DNA from: Sansalvadorimonas sp965221135
GTDB taxonomy: Bacteria > Pseudomonadota > Gammaproteobacteria > Pseudomonadales > Endozoicomonadaceae
Length of the DNA stretch: 64,000 nt
Direction of reading: 5' to 3'
Assembly: GCA_965221135.1 (NCBI GenBank)
Contig: CBDCRZ010000069.1
Coordinates: 186,001 to 250,000 of the forward strand
Part shown: piece by piece, positions 18,032 to 26,913 of the stretch
Layout: the number at the start of each line of letters is the position of its first letter
Position numbering within the stretch: position 1 is the stretch's first letter
Made by a program: the position numbers and the translations under genes
Notes under the pieces: generated by a model
Seen by the model: only the letters and a program-made list of their open reading frames with translations
What the model was told of the DNA's origin: nothing
The model's database searches: none

Positions 18032-18207
18032 CTTTAATTTCCCCGATCCTGGTTGAAGCCTTTAAGTGGCTGAAAGGCCTGAAGATCGATAAATGCCTTA
18101 ATAGAAAAGTGACTCACAGGAGTATGAAGATACAGAGACACTTTTGTTATGTTCGTATTGCGTTCGTATACCATGTGCATCGCACACAGGTGATTCAACG
18201 CCGTTAT

Positions 18208-18272
18208 AAAAAAACCGGCCTGTTTATGCACTCCCGTAACAGAAGCTTCGCACAAAAGAGGCCGGCTTTTTA
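18208..18272 (-). terminator. Terminator after gyrB
   Basis: The stem AAAAACCGGCCT / AGGCCGGCTTTTT encloses a loop of about 35 bases. On the minus strand the distal arm runs into seven T. It begins 16 bases past the gyrB stop. Confidence 0.8.
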
Positions 18273-18288
18273 TTCATCGCCACCTGGA

Positions 18289-20706
18289 TTAAATATCCAG
18301 GTTGGCAACCTTCAGTGCGTTACTTTCAATAAAGTCTCGACGAGGTTCAACCTGATCCCCCATCAATGTGGTGAAGATCTGGTCAGCAGCAATAGCATCT
18401 TCAATGGTCACCTTCAGCATTCGGCGGTTAACCGGATCCATGGTGGTTTCCCAAAGCTGGTCCGGGTTCATCTCCCCCAGTCCCTTATAACGCTGAATGC
18501 CGTGACGCTTGGTGGATTCATGCATCAACCAGTTCAATGCCTGCTCGAAAGTATCGACCGGCTGGACACGCTCTCCTTTCTTCACATGGGAACCTTTCTC
18601 CAGCAAACCATTCAGCTTCTTGCCCAGGGCAACGATGGCTGCATAGTCATTTGATGTGAAGAACTCATGATGGAACAGGAAGATAGTTTCCAGACCGTGA
18701 GCCTGCACAGACACCTCGGGCAACCAGCATTGGTGCTCAGGATCTTCAACAGTGCGCATAGTCATAGTGCTACCTGACATAACATTGCTGGACAGCTCTT
18801 CGCTGATAGCAGCAACCCAGGAATCAACACGTTCTTTGTCTTTCAGTTCAGCTTCGGTCAGCTCAGAAGCATACACAAGACGCTCCAGAACTGCGGAAGG
18901 GTAGATGCGGGTCAGCCGGTTGTTGATGCCCTGAACCTTACGGTATTCGTTTACCAGCGCTTCCAACTGGTTATCAGCAATGCCCGGAGCATCTTCATTC
19001 ACATGCAGGCTGGCACCATCCAGAGCGACTGTAGTGAGGTACTCCTGCAGCGCGTCTTCATCTTTCAGATACTGTTCCTGCTTACCGCGCTTCACTTTGT
19101 ACAGTGGTGGCTGAGCAATGTAGACATAGCCTTTCTCAACCAGCTCACGCATCTGTCTGAAGAAGAAGGTCAAAAGAAGAGTACGAATGTGCGCACCATC
19201 GACATCGGCATCGGTCATGATAATGATCTGGTGATAACGCAGTTTTTCCGGGTTGAACTCGTCCGGACCAATGCCGCAACCCAGAGCTGTAATCAGTGTG
19301 CCGACTTCCTGGGAAGAGAGCATCTTGTCGAAACGTGCTTTCTCTACGTTAAGGATTTTACCCTTCAACGGCAGAATGGCCTGGGTACGACGGTCACGCC
19401 CCTGCTTGGCTGAACCACCGGCAGAGTCACCCTCCACCAGGTAGATTTCAGAAAGTGCGGGATCTTTCTCTTGGCAATCTGCAAGTTTACCGGGCAGGCC
19501 TGCGATATCCAGCGCGCCTTTACGGCGGGTCATATCACGGGCTTTACGGGCCGCTTCACGGGCACGTGCTGCGTCCAGCATCTTGCCAACGATAGTCTTG
19601 GAAGCCTGCGGATTTTCCAGCAGGAAGGTAGAAAATGCTTTACCCATCTCCTGTTCAACCGCAGTTTTCACCTCGGAAGAAACCAGCTTGTCTTTGGTCT
19701 GGGAAGAGAACTTAGGGTCGGGAACCTTCACAGAGATAATCGCGGTCAGACCTTCACGGGCATCGTCGCCAGTGGTCGCAACCTTCTGTTTCTTGGCCAG
19801 ACCTTCGTTTTCAATGTAATTGTTCAGCGTACGGGTCAGGGCCGCACGGAAACCGGCCAGATGAGTACCACCATCACGGTTGGTAATGTTGTTGGTGAAG
19901 CAGTAGATGTTCTCCTGGAAGCCATCATTCCACTGCATAGCCACTTCAACACCTACGCCATCATCATGCTGGGAGGTGAAGTAAACCACTTCATTAACCG
20001 GGGTTTTATTCTGGTTCAGGTATTCAACAAACGCCTTCAGACCACCTTCGTAAACGAACTGATCTGAGCGCCCCTCTTCGCGTTCGTCAGTGAGGTTAAT
20101 GCAAACACCGGAGTTCAGGAACGAAAGCTCTCTAAGGCGCTTAGCGAGGATGTCGTAGCTGAATTTAATATTGTTGAAGGTGTCTTCTGAAGCCCAGAAA
20201 GTTACCTCGGTACCAGTCGCTTCCGTATCACCAATAACGGTCAGAGGGGTGTTTGGCACACCGTGGGTGTACACCTGCTCATGAACCTTACCGCCACGGC
20301 GGATGGTCATACGCAACTCTCTTGAGAGCGCGTTAACCACAGAAACACCTACACCGTGTAGACCACCGGACACTTTATAGGTGTTGTCATCGAACTTACC
20401 GCCTGCGTGCAAAACAGTCATGATGACCTCAGCAGCAGATACACCTTCCCCTTCATGAATCTCAGTAGGAACGCCACGGCCATCATCTTTAACTGTTACA
20501 GACTCATCCGCATGAATAATAACGTCGATAGCGGAACAGTGGCCCGCCAGTGCTTCGTCGATAGAGTTATCAACGATCTCGAAAACCATATGGTGGAGAC
20601 CGGTGCCATCGTCCGTGTCGCCGATATACATACCGGGACGTTTTCGAACAGCATCAAGTCCTTTTAATACTTTAATGTTTGATGCATCGTAAGTTTGTTC
20701 ACTCAT
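18289..20706 (-). CDS. gyrB: DNA gyrase subunit B
   Basis: ATPase subunit of gyrase, which adds negative supercoils to DNA. The 805-residue length matches E. coli GyrB. The GHKL ATPase domain has EIVDNSIDEALAGH, DDGRGVP and GGLHGVGVSVVNALS. The TOPRIM domain shows LVEGDSAGGSAKQGRDR and DADVDGAHIRTLLL. The extra domain between TOPRIM and the C-terminus, typical of gammaproteobacteria, is present, followed by HGIQRYKGLGEMNPDQLWETTM. It is last in the dnaA-dnaN-recF-gyrB order read on the minus strand. Confidence 0.98.
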   Translation of the reverse strand: MSEQTYDASNIKVLKGLDAVRKRPGMYIGDTDDGTGLHHMVFEIVDNSIDEALAGHCSAIDVIIHADESVTVKDDGRGVPTEIHEGEGVSAAEVIMTVLHAGGKFDDNTYKVSGGLHGVGVSVVNALSRELRMTIRRGGKVHEQVYTHGVPNTPLTVIGDTEATGTEVTFWASEDTFNNIKFSYDILAKRLRELSFLNSGVCINLTDEREEGRSDQFVYEGGLKAFVEYLNQNKTPVNEVVYFTSQHDDGVGVEVAMQWNDGFQENIYCFTNNITNRDGGTHLAGFRAALTRTLNNYIENEGLAKKQKVATTGDDAREGLTAIISVKVPDPKFSSQTKDKLVSSEVKTAVEQEMGKAFSTFLLENPQASKTIVGKMLDAARAREAARKARDMTRRKGALDIAGLPGKLADCQEKDPALSEIYLVEGDSAGGSAKQGRDRRTQAILPLKGKILNVEKARFDKMLSSQEVGTLITALGCGIGPDEFNPEKLRYHQIIIMTDADVDGAHIRTLLLTFFFRQMRELVEKGYVYIAQPPLYKVKRGKQEQYLKDEDALQEYLTTVALDGASLHVNEDAPGIADNQLEALVNEYRKVQGINNRLTRIYPSAVLERLVYASELTEAELKDKERVDSWVAAISEELSSNVMSGSTMTMRTVEDPEHQCWLPEVSVQAHGLETIFLFHHEFFTSNDYAAIVALGKKLNGLLEKGSHVKKGERVQPVDTFEQALNWLMHESTKRHGIQRYKGLGEMNPDQLWETTMDPVNRRMLKVTIEDAIAADQIFTTLMGDQVEPRRDFIESNALKVANLDI

Positions 20707-20782
20707 TCTGCCAATCTCTCCACTCTCACTATCACCAGAGCCACCACCATGCAGAGGATCCGTTCACCTGCTGGCTTGTCGG

Positions 20783-21919
20783 TTATCCTGCGTCCATCAG
20801 GGCTATTCGGGAGGAGGTTTTACTCTCTCCTGAATCTTCGACGAGTACGCCATGTTCCACATGGAACATTTTTATTTCTGTCTCAGCACTCCAGACATTA
20901 TCTAAAGCGCTTTTGTCTACACAGGTAATAAAGACCTGTGCATCCATTTTTTCTAACATGCCACAGAGTCGAGAGCGGTGATCTTCATCCAGCTCCGACG
21001 GCAAATCATCCACCAGGTAAACACAGCTAAAGGGTTTACTCTCGCTTAACAACTTACCCTGGGCTAACTTAAGCGCACAAACAACGGCCTTCTGTTGTCC
21101 ACGCGACAGATTATCAACCGCTGCCAGCCCTTGATACCTGAGCCGAATATCAGCTCTATGAGGGCCCCATTGGGTGTATCCAGCATCCATGTCTCGCTTC
21201 AAAGATCGCTTAAGCACTACGTCGAGGGGGCTCTCTTTGTCCCAACCTCGGGTATAGGAAATCTGCACATTGGTAATGCCTGACAAGATTTCCAGCGTCT
21301 CTTCGAAGACAGGCTTCAACTTTTGGAAGTATTCTCGCCGGTAGATATCCAACTCTTCACCACTCTGAGACAGCTCGTGGTTCCAGATATCCATCAGTGA
21401 ATCAGATATTTTACCATGTCGGAGCAGGGCATTCCTTTGTTTCATCGCTTTCTGTGTTCGCTTCCAAATATTCAGGAAACGATGTTCCACGTGAAACACT
21501 CCCCAATCGAGGAACTGGCGACGGTCTTTAGGGGAGCCCTCCAGTAATCGGAAGGTATCCGGATTAATAACCTGAAGGGGTAGGATAGTCGCCAGCTCTG
21601 AACTCAGGCGGGCATTCTCACCATTAATATGAATCTTGCAGGTGGAATCAGCGGAGCGGCTTACACCCAATGAAAATAAACTCTGCTCTGCCTGAACAGC
21701 TCCAAACACCACACAGGCATCCTGACTCTGACGGATGACTGGCTTGATTTTAGAGGAGCGAAAGGAACGGGCAGTACCTAAAAGGTGAACGGCTTCCAGA
21801 AAACTGGTCTTACCGCTGCCGTTAGCACCATAAAGAATGTTGATCGAGGGAGAGGGGAGAAGGGTTACAGACTCGAGAATTCGAATATCTGTAACCCTGA
21901 CTTTCTTTAGAAAGGACAT
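20783..21919 (-). CDS. recF: DNA replication and repair protein RecF
   Basis: SMC-like ATPase that loads RecA at gaps. The 378-residue protein has Walker A GANGSGKTSFLEA (near residue 30), the signature LSRGQQKAVVCALKLAQG (near 275), and Walker B VYLVDDLPSELD. The gene has two in-frame FHVEH coding motifs whose DNA corresponds to parS-like 16-mers (see 20853-20868 and 21483-21498). The C-terminal tail of about 25 residues, after the second of these, is Ser-rich and poorly conserved. It sits between dnaN and gyrB in the standard order. Confidence 0.97.
   Translation of the reverse strand: MSFLKKVRVTDIRILESVTLLPSPSINILYGANGSGKTSFLEAVHLLGTARSFRSSKIKPVIRQSQDACVVFGAVQAEQSLFSLGVSRSADSTCKIHINGENARLSSELATILPLQVINPDTFRLLEGSPKDRRQFLDWGVFHVEHRFLNIWKRTQKAMKQRNALLRHGKISDSLMDIWNHELSQSGEELDIYRREYFQKLKPVFEETLEILSGITNVQISYTRGWDKESPLDVVLKRSLKRDMDAGYTQWGPHRADIRLRYQGLAAVDNLSRGQQKAVVCALKLAQGKLLSESKPFSCVYLVDDLPSELDEDHRSRLCGMLEKMDAQVFITCVDKSALDNVWSAETEIKMFHVEHGVLVEDSGESKTSSRIALMDAG
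20853..20868. promoter_or_regulatory. parS-like site in the 3' end of recF
   Basis: TGTTCCACATGGAACA differs at one central base from the palindrome TGTTCCACGTGGAACA, the form of parS that I recall from Pseudomonas. It lies in the recF coding region and is a likely ParB binding site, weaker than the one at 21483. Confidence 0.6.
21483..21498. promoter_or_regulatory. parS centromere site inside recF
   Basis: TGTTCCACGTGAAACA fits the bacterial parS consensus TGTTNCACGTGAAACA exactly and is identical to the classic site in Bacillus spo0J. It is 16 kb from parA-parB and 4 kb from the probable origin, as expected for a ParB loading site. It encodes part of FHVEH in RecF. Confidence 0.88.
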
Positions 21920-21933
21920 TATGAGAACAAAGA

Positions 21934-23037
21934 TTACAGACGCATTGGCATAACCACGTAAACAGAATCACTGTCTTCGGGTTCTTCAACCAAGGCGCTG
22001 CTGTTAGGATCGGAAAGCGTCATCTTCACTGCATCACAATCCACAACGGAAAGAACGTCCAGCAAATAGCTCACGTTAAAGCCAATTTCGAGACCAGCAC
22101 CTTCATAGGTTACTGTCACCTCTTCTTCCGCCTCTTCCTGCTCAGGGTTATTCGCCATGATTTTGACAGTATTCTGATCCAGGATCAGGCGAATACCACG
22201 GTACTTTTCATTGGAAAGGATGGACGCTCGGTTCAGCGCCTGACGCAGAGTCTGACGATCACCGATGACAATCTTGTCACCACCGCGAGGCAACACACGC
22301 TCATAGTCAGGGAACTTACCGTCAACCAGCTTGGAGGTGAAGATAAAGTCACCAGTGGTTGCACGGATATGGCTGGCACCAAGAGTGATATTCACAATCT
22401 CTTCGCCTTCCGTCAACAGGCGGGCCAGCTCCAGAATACCTTTACGAGGAACAATAACCTGATGGCGATCCTGCTGGGAAATATCGGCATCCACAGTGCA
22501 CATAGCCAGACGATGTCCGTCGGTGGCAACAGAGCGCAGAGAGTGCTCACGCACCTCCAGCAGCATGCCGTTAAGGTAGTAACGGACATCCTGTTGCGCC
22601 ATCGCAAAACCGGTGCGGTCAATCAGACGACGCAGACGGTTCTGGTTAATAGAGAAGGAGTAAGAGCTAGACTCTTCCTCAATGCTCGGGAATTCATTAG
22701 ATGGCAGGGTCGACAGTGTAAAGCGTGAACGACCGGAGCGGAAAATAACCCGCTGACCTTCCAGCTGGAAAGTAATGTCGCTGTCTTCAGGAAGTGACTT
22801 ACAGATGTCTACAAGCTTCCGTGCAGGCACGGTAATTTCACCGTCCTCAGCAGGCTTATCAAGATGTACCCGGCCAACCAGTTCTACTTCAAGGTCGGTA
22901 CCCGTCAGGGAGAGAGAGTCTCCCTCAACAACCATCAATACATTGGAAAGAACTGGCAGTGTCTGCCTGCGTTCAACAACGCCGGCAACCAGCAATAGTG
23001 GCTTCAGCAGGGCTTCCCGGTTAATGGTAAATTTCAT
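21934..23037 (-). CDS. dnaN: DNA polymerase III beta sliding clamp
   Basis: Ring-shaped processivity clamp for replicative polymerase. The 367-residue protein starts MKFTINREALLKPL and contains RRQTLPVLSNVL, ATDGHRLA and the C-terminal VVMPMRL, which form the partner-binding cleft and end typical of the family. Three similar clamp domains fill the length. The gene lies 105 bases after dnaA and 14 bases before recF on the same strand, so they probably share transcription. Confidence 0.98.
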   Translation of the reverse strand: MKFTINREALLKPLLLVAGVVERRQTLPVLSNVLMVVEGDSLSLTGTDLEVELVGRVHLDKPAEDGEITVPARKLVDICKSLPEDSDITFQLEGQRVIFRSGRSRFTLSTLPSNEFPSIEEESSSYSFSINQNRLRRLIDRTGFAMAQQDVRYYLNGMLLEVREHSLRSVATDGHRLAMCTVDADISQQDRHQVIVPRKGILELARLLTEGEEIVNITLGASHIRATTGDFIFTSKLVDGKFPDYERVLPRGGDKIVIGDRQTLRQALNRASILSNEKYRGIRLILDQNTVKIMANNPEQEEAEEEVTVTYEGAGLEIGFNVSYLLDVLSVVDCDAVKMTLSDPNSSALVEEPEDSDSVYVVMPMRL

Positions 23038-23142
23038 TGTTTCCTTTCTCGCCTCTAGCTAAGGAAATGCGTCAATATCTGAGTAGCGTATTTCGACTCG
23101 TTTACGAAACAGCCTGAATTCTGTACTGCGCTGGTTAACGGG

Positions 23143-25260
23143 TTAGCTGGTGAGCAAACGGAGAAGATTTTTATGATCTTCTTCAATTTCAGCATCCGAC
23201 TCACAAAGTTGTTTGACCTTACGACAGGCATGCAAAACAGTTGTGTGATCACGACCACCATAAGCATCACCAATTTCAGGCAGACTATGGTTTGTCAGTT
23301 CCTTCGACAGAGCCATCGCAATTTGTCGAGGACGGGCCACAGAACGACTTCGCCTTTTAGATAGTATGTCTGAAATTTTGATTTTGTAATACTCTGCGAC
23401 GGTTCGCTGAATATTATCAATGCTCACCTGCTTGTCTTGAAGCGCGAGTAAATCTTTCAGTGATTCACGAATCAGATCAACATCAATCTTACGCCCCATA
23501 AAGTGCGCGCTTGCGATAACACGCTTCAGTGCACCTTCAAGCTCCCGCACATTGGAACGAATACGTTGAGCAATAAAGAAAGCGGATTCGTGTGGCAATT
23601 CAATTTTTGCCTGCTCCGCTTTCTTCATCAAAATAGCAACACGGGTTTCCAGTTCAGGCGGTTCAACCGCCACTGTTAAGCCCCAACCAAAACGGGACTT
23701 CAAACGTTCTTCCAAACCGGAAATTTCTTTTGGGTAACGGTCACAGGTCAGAATCATCTGCTGACCACCTTCAAGCAATGCATTAAAGGTGTGAAAGAAC
23801 TCTTCCTGGGAGCGCTCTTTACCCGCAAAGAATTGAATGTCATCAATCAACAGCGCATCAACAGAACGGTAATAACGTTTGAAATCATTAATCGCGTTGA
23901 GCTGAAGAGCTTTCACCATATCCGCCACAAAACGTTCGGAATGGAGATAAACAATTTTTGCGTCAGGGTTATGCTGGGCCAGTTGATTACCCACGGCATG
24001 CATCAAGTGGGTTTTACCAAGACCAACACCACCGTACAAAAACAATGGGTTGTAAGCTGAGCCTGGATTCTCGGCTACCTGCTTGGCCGCAGCCAGAGCT
24101 AACTGGTTCGATTTACCTTCTACAAAGGTGTTGAAAATAAAGCTGCGGTTAAGGGAACTGGTGTGCTTGATACTGCCTTCAACTTCTACCGGCCGGCTAC
24201 GAATCACCTGGCTGGACTGGCCACCACGAATCTGATGGTCGCGCTCACCAAATCCCGGAGAGCCAACACTATAACCATGGTCATTATGCTGTTGTCCAAA
24301 ACTGTGGCTATGACCTCGGGGTTGAGAATGGGACTGATGTCCCACCTGGCGAGCGGTCTGGATGGAAGTGTCCGGGGTAATAATCTGAGACGAACGCTCA
24401 GGTTCAATCACACGCCCGCGATCAGAGTGGTAATCATGATCACTCACAGACTGATGATGACTGGAAGCCGCATGATGCCCGCTCTCACTTTGAAAATCCC
24501 GACCACCACTAACAGTTGCGGCTTCAGGCTGAGAATGCGCATGGGACTGTACCTGTGTTTGAGCCTGGCTCTGCTTTCGCCCTCGAAGTCCACCGGCAAA
24601 AGGATTGTGAAAACCGGATGGCTTATTTTGGGTGCGGGACTGGACTTGAGATCGGGCCTTAGATCCAAAATCCTGACCGCTTGATGAGTTTTCGCGATCA
24701 GCACTCTTGTCTGAAGAAGCATCACCAAAAGAAAGTCCGGAAGAACGGCCAGTGATACGGGAAGGTTCAGGCTGATGCGACTGTCTCTCAGCAGTTTGCT
24801 TGGCAGATGGTGCTTGTGAACCTGAAGGCTGGCTACTATATAGATCCAGATTCGTCTGGGCATCCGACGGCTGGGGGTCAGCAGATTGCGTTTGGCGCTG
24901 CTCCTGATGAGCCTCTTGTTGATGAAGGCCTTCGGTATGCCGCGGAGCCATTCTTCGAGGAGGAGCAGAAGAGGGTGCTTTCTTGCCGGAAAACCGTCCA
25001 CCACCAAAGGATGGCCTCCGGGTGCTCACACCCAGGGCAATAGCCGGAGCATTGCCGTCCGACAAATCCATAAGAATTTCTTCAATTCGCAGCAGGTACT
25101 TGTCTTTAACCCAATCCAGAACAAACCGGTTCGGTGCCAACAGGCACAATTCGTCTTGGTCAGCCATGACCTTGAGCGGGCGCAACCAGGTATTGAATTG
25201 CTGGAGTGGCAATTCGTCCTGAAGGATTTCCATGCACTTCTGCCAGAGTTCGCGAGGCAC
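23143..25260 (-). CDS. dnaA: Chromosomal replication initiator DnaA with a very long domain II
   Basis: AAA+ ATPase that binds DnaA boxes and opens the origin. The start is GTG (MPRELWQKCMEILQ). Domain I covers about residues 1-80. Domain III begins near residue 370 (SFIFNTFVEGKSNQLA), with Walker A GGVGLGKTHLMHAVG near 409 and Walker B ALLIDDIQFFAGKE. The DNA-binding signature of domain IV is GDAYGGRDHTTVLHA near 665-680. The linker between domains I and III is about 290 residues, rich in Gln, Ser, His and Gly, with repeated SQ and QS pairs. Most homologues have 40-120 residues there. The total of 705 is far above the usual 450-520. The frame is open and without stops, so it appears genuine. 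Confidence 0.97.
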   Translation of the reverse strand: MPRELWQKCMEILQDELPLQQFNTWLRPLKVMADQDELCLLAPNRFVLDWVKDKYLLRIEEILMDLSDGNAPAIALGVSTRRPSFGGGRFSGKKAPSSAPPRRMAPRHTEGLHQQEAHQEQRQTQSADPQPSDAQTNLDLYSSQPSGSQAPSAKQTAERQSHQPEPSRITGRSSGLSFGDASSDKSADRENSSSGQDFGSKARSQVQSRTQNKPSGFHNPFAGGLRGRKQSQAQTQVQSHAHSQPEAATVSGGRDFQSESGHHAASSHHQSVSDHDYHSDRGRVIEPERSSQIITPDTSIQTARQVGHQSHSQPRGHSHSFGQQHNDHGYSVGSPGFGERDHQIRGGQSSQVIRSRPVEVEGSIKHTSSLNRSFIFNTFVEGKSNQLALAAAKQVAENPGSAYNPLFLYGGVGLGKTHLMHAVGNQLAQHNPDAKIVYLHSERFVADMVKALQLNAINDFKRYYRSVDALLIDDIQFFAGKERSQEEFFHTFNALLEGGQQMILTCDRYPKEISGLEERLKSRFGWGLTVAVEPPELETRVAILMKKAEQAKIELPHESAFFIAQRIRSNVRELEGALKRVIASAHFMGRKIDVDLIRESLKDLLALQDKQVSIDNIQRTVAEYYKIKISDILSKRRSRSVARPRQIAMALSKELTNHSLPEIGDAYGGRDHTTVLHACRKVKQLCESDAEIEEDHKNLLRLLTS

Positions 25261-25841
25261 TTTTGAATAACTCCGGTCATCTGAACGACGGTGGTCAATA
25301 GTATGTTGAAAACTTATCCATTTTATCCCTATCAGCCACGGTTATCCACATGGAAAATGGCAACAATAACGCAAAAAACAGGGGTATTATGATTTATTTC
25401 AACAAGTTAGACCCTACAAATTAATATATGTGGATATTTATCCTGACCGATGAGGCTGTGGATATAACTGTGCAAAACTTTCTGGACGACAAGAAGCCTC
25501 TCTTCAGTAATTTACAGCTCTAACGGCTGTGATCAATCGCTCTGAGAAACTCCCAAACCAGACCTTCTTAAAGTTATCCACCGGCCTTTCAGCCTCTCTT
25601 CAGTCTCAGCTCACGAAAACTACCTTCTTGTTACAAAACAGGTATCAGGTCACCCTGATACAAAACTGCCCGTAAACCTTCTACAAAGGCTTGTTACAAA
25701 ATAGCTGAGCACAACTCGAACAACAGACATATAAAGGTAGGAACATGGTTCTTACTTAAGGTGCCATAGTCCCATTGTGAAGAAAACAGAAAAAATATCC
25801 CGATTATCTGTAAATTGGATCTTATATATACATCTTTTAAA
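25261..25841. other. oriC: Probable chromosomal origin (oriC) between dnaA and rpmH
   Basis: About 580 non-coding bases with a cluster of DnaA boxes. There is an exact TTATCCACA at 25342-25350. Near matches lie at 25314-25322 (TTATCCATT), 25429-25437 and 25457-25465 (both ATATCCACA on the minus strand) and 25574-25582 (TTATCCACC). AT-rich stretches lie between them and near 25780-25840. In Pseudomonas and relatives the origin lies in this same dnaA-rpmH gap. A second candidate lies upstream of mnmG. Confidence 0.7.
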
Positions 25842-25870
25842 TTGACGCTAATTGAGGTATTCCCTAAAAT
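25842..25870 (+). promoter_or_regulatory. Sigma-70 promoter of rpmH
   Basis: TTGACG, a 17-base spacer and TAAAAT give a near-consensus promoter 116 bases upstream of the rpmH ATG. A ribosomal-protein gene next to the origin is expected to have such a strong promoter. Confidence 0.75.
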
Positions 25871-25986
25871 TGCGCGTCATTTTATTTTTCTTGCTTTGGT
25901 GGAACGCCTCATTTTGGTGCACAAGCTCAGAACAAGTTAAAAAATCCCTGAAGGCTTTACGGCCTGATTTTTAAGAGAAAGTAATC

Positions 25987-26121
25987 ATGAAAAGAACTTT
26001 TCAGCCCAGCGTACTGAAGCGCAAGCGCACTCACGGTTTCCGTTCACGTATGGCTACCAAGAATGGCCGTGCCGTTTTGGCTCGTCGTCGTTCCAAAGGC
26101 CGTAAGCGTCTGGCAGCCTGA
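25987..26121 (+). CDS. rpmH: 50S ribosomal protein L34
   Basis: A 44-residue basic protein: MKRTFQPSVLKRKRTHGF, then RSRMATKNGRAVLARRR, then SKGRKRLAA. It is identical in pattern to bacterial L34. The stop TGA is at 26119-26121. It is followed after 20 bases by rnpA, the universal rpmH-rnpA pairing. Transcription probably starts from the promoter at 25842-25870. Confidence 0.98.
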   Translation: MKRTFQPSVLKRKRTHGFRSRMATKNGRAVLARRRSKGRKRLAA

Positions 26122-26141
26122 TCGCAGTATCGAGCCTGGAT

Positions 26142-26564
26142 ATGACCTTTGAATTCAGTCGTAGTCTGAGACTGCTGAAGGCATCTGAGTTTACACGGGT
26201 ATTTGATAAGGCAGAGATTAAGGTTTCCGACAGGAATATCCTTATTCTGGCAAGAAGGAACCAATTGGAGGTTCCCAGGCTAGGCCTGATAATTGCCAAA
26301 AAGAATGTTCGCACCGCAGTATCCAGGAACAGGATAAAACGGGTTATTCGTGAAACATTCCGCCAGAACCAGCACAACCTTTCAGGGGTGGACTTCGTGG
26401 TCCTCGCCAGAAAGGGCCTGGGTGAACTCGATAACAGGCAACTGCACAGTCTGCTTAACAAGCAGTGGTCCCGTGCCCGGAAGAAAATCGCTCCCAGCGA
26501 CAAAAGGCCTCAACAGATGCCTCGCACCGAACGATCCTCCGAAGCACCTACCCCTGTCGTATAA
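26142..26564 (+). CDS. rnpA: Ribonuclease P protein component
   Basis: Protein cofactor of RNase P, which trims the 5' ends of pre-tRNAs. The 140-residue protein has the RNR signature AVSRNRIKRVIRETFR near residues 60-75 and the preceding RLGLIIAKKNV strand. The C-terminal 25 residues (after KKIAPSDKRP) are a low-complexity basic/Pro-rich extension. It sits between rpmH and yidD. Confidence 0.96.
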   Translation: MTFEFSRSLRLLKASEFTRVFDKAEIKVSDRNILILARRNQLEVPRLGLIIAKKNVRTAVSRNRIKRVIRETFRQNQHNLSGVDFVVLARKGLGELDNRQLHSLLNKQWSRARKKIAPSDKRPQQMPRTERSSEAPTPVV

Positions 26565-26619
26565 GGCTCTGTTATTTAAAACAGAGACCAGCGTGCAGGG
26601 TCAGGAATAGGTACAGAAC

Positions 26620-26910
26620 ATGATGATGAATCCAGTCAAATCGTTCGTTCTGTTACTTATCAGGGGCTATCAGTATGGAATCAGCCCCTTGATGGCGAAC
26701 CACTGCCGCTTTTATCCCTCCTGCTCCACCTATGCCAGGGAAGCCATTACCACACACGGCCTCCTCAAAGGCGGATACCTCTCAAGCCGACGTTTACTGC
26801 GCTGCCACCCATGGAACCATGGTGGGTACGACCCTGTGCCCTGCAGTCAGAACAACAAGGTTATGAAACAGGCGGATCCGGACACCCCCAACCGTTTCGA
26901 TGGCCACTAA
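26620..26910 (+). CDS. yidD: Membrane protein insertion efficiency factor YidD
   Basis: Small membrane-associated protein that assists YidC-dependent insertion. The 96 residues include YPSCSTYAREAI and the GGYLSSRRLLRCHPWNHGG block with conserved cysteines. The first of two adjacent in-frame ATG codons is taken as start; the second is equally possible. It is followed by yidC after three bases. Confidence 0.95.
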   Translation: MMMNPVKSFVLLLIRGYQYGISPLMANHCRFYPSCSTYAREAITTHGLLKGGYLSSRRLLRCHPWNHGGYDPVPCSQNNKVMKQADPDTPNRFDGH

Positions 26911-26913
26911 ATC

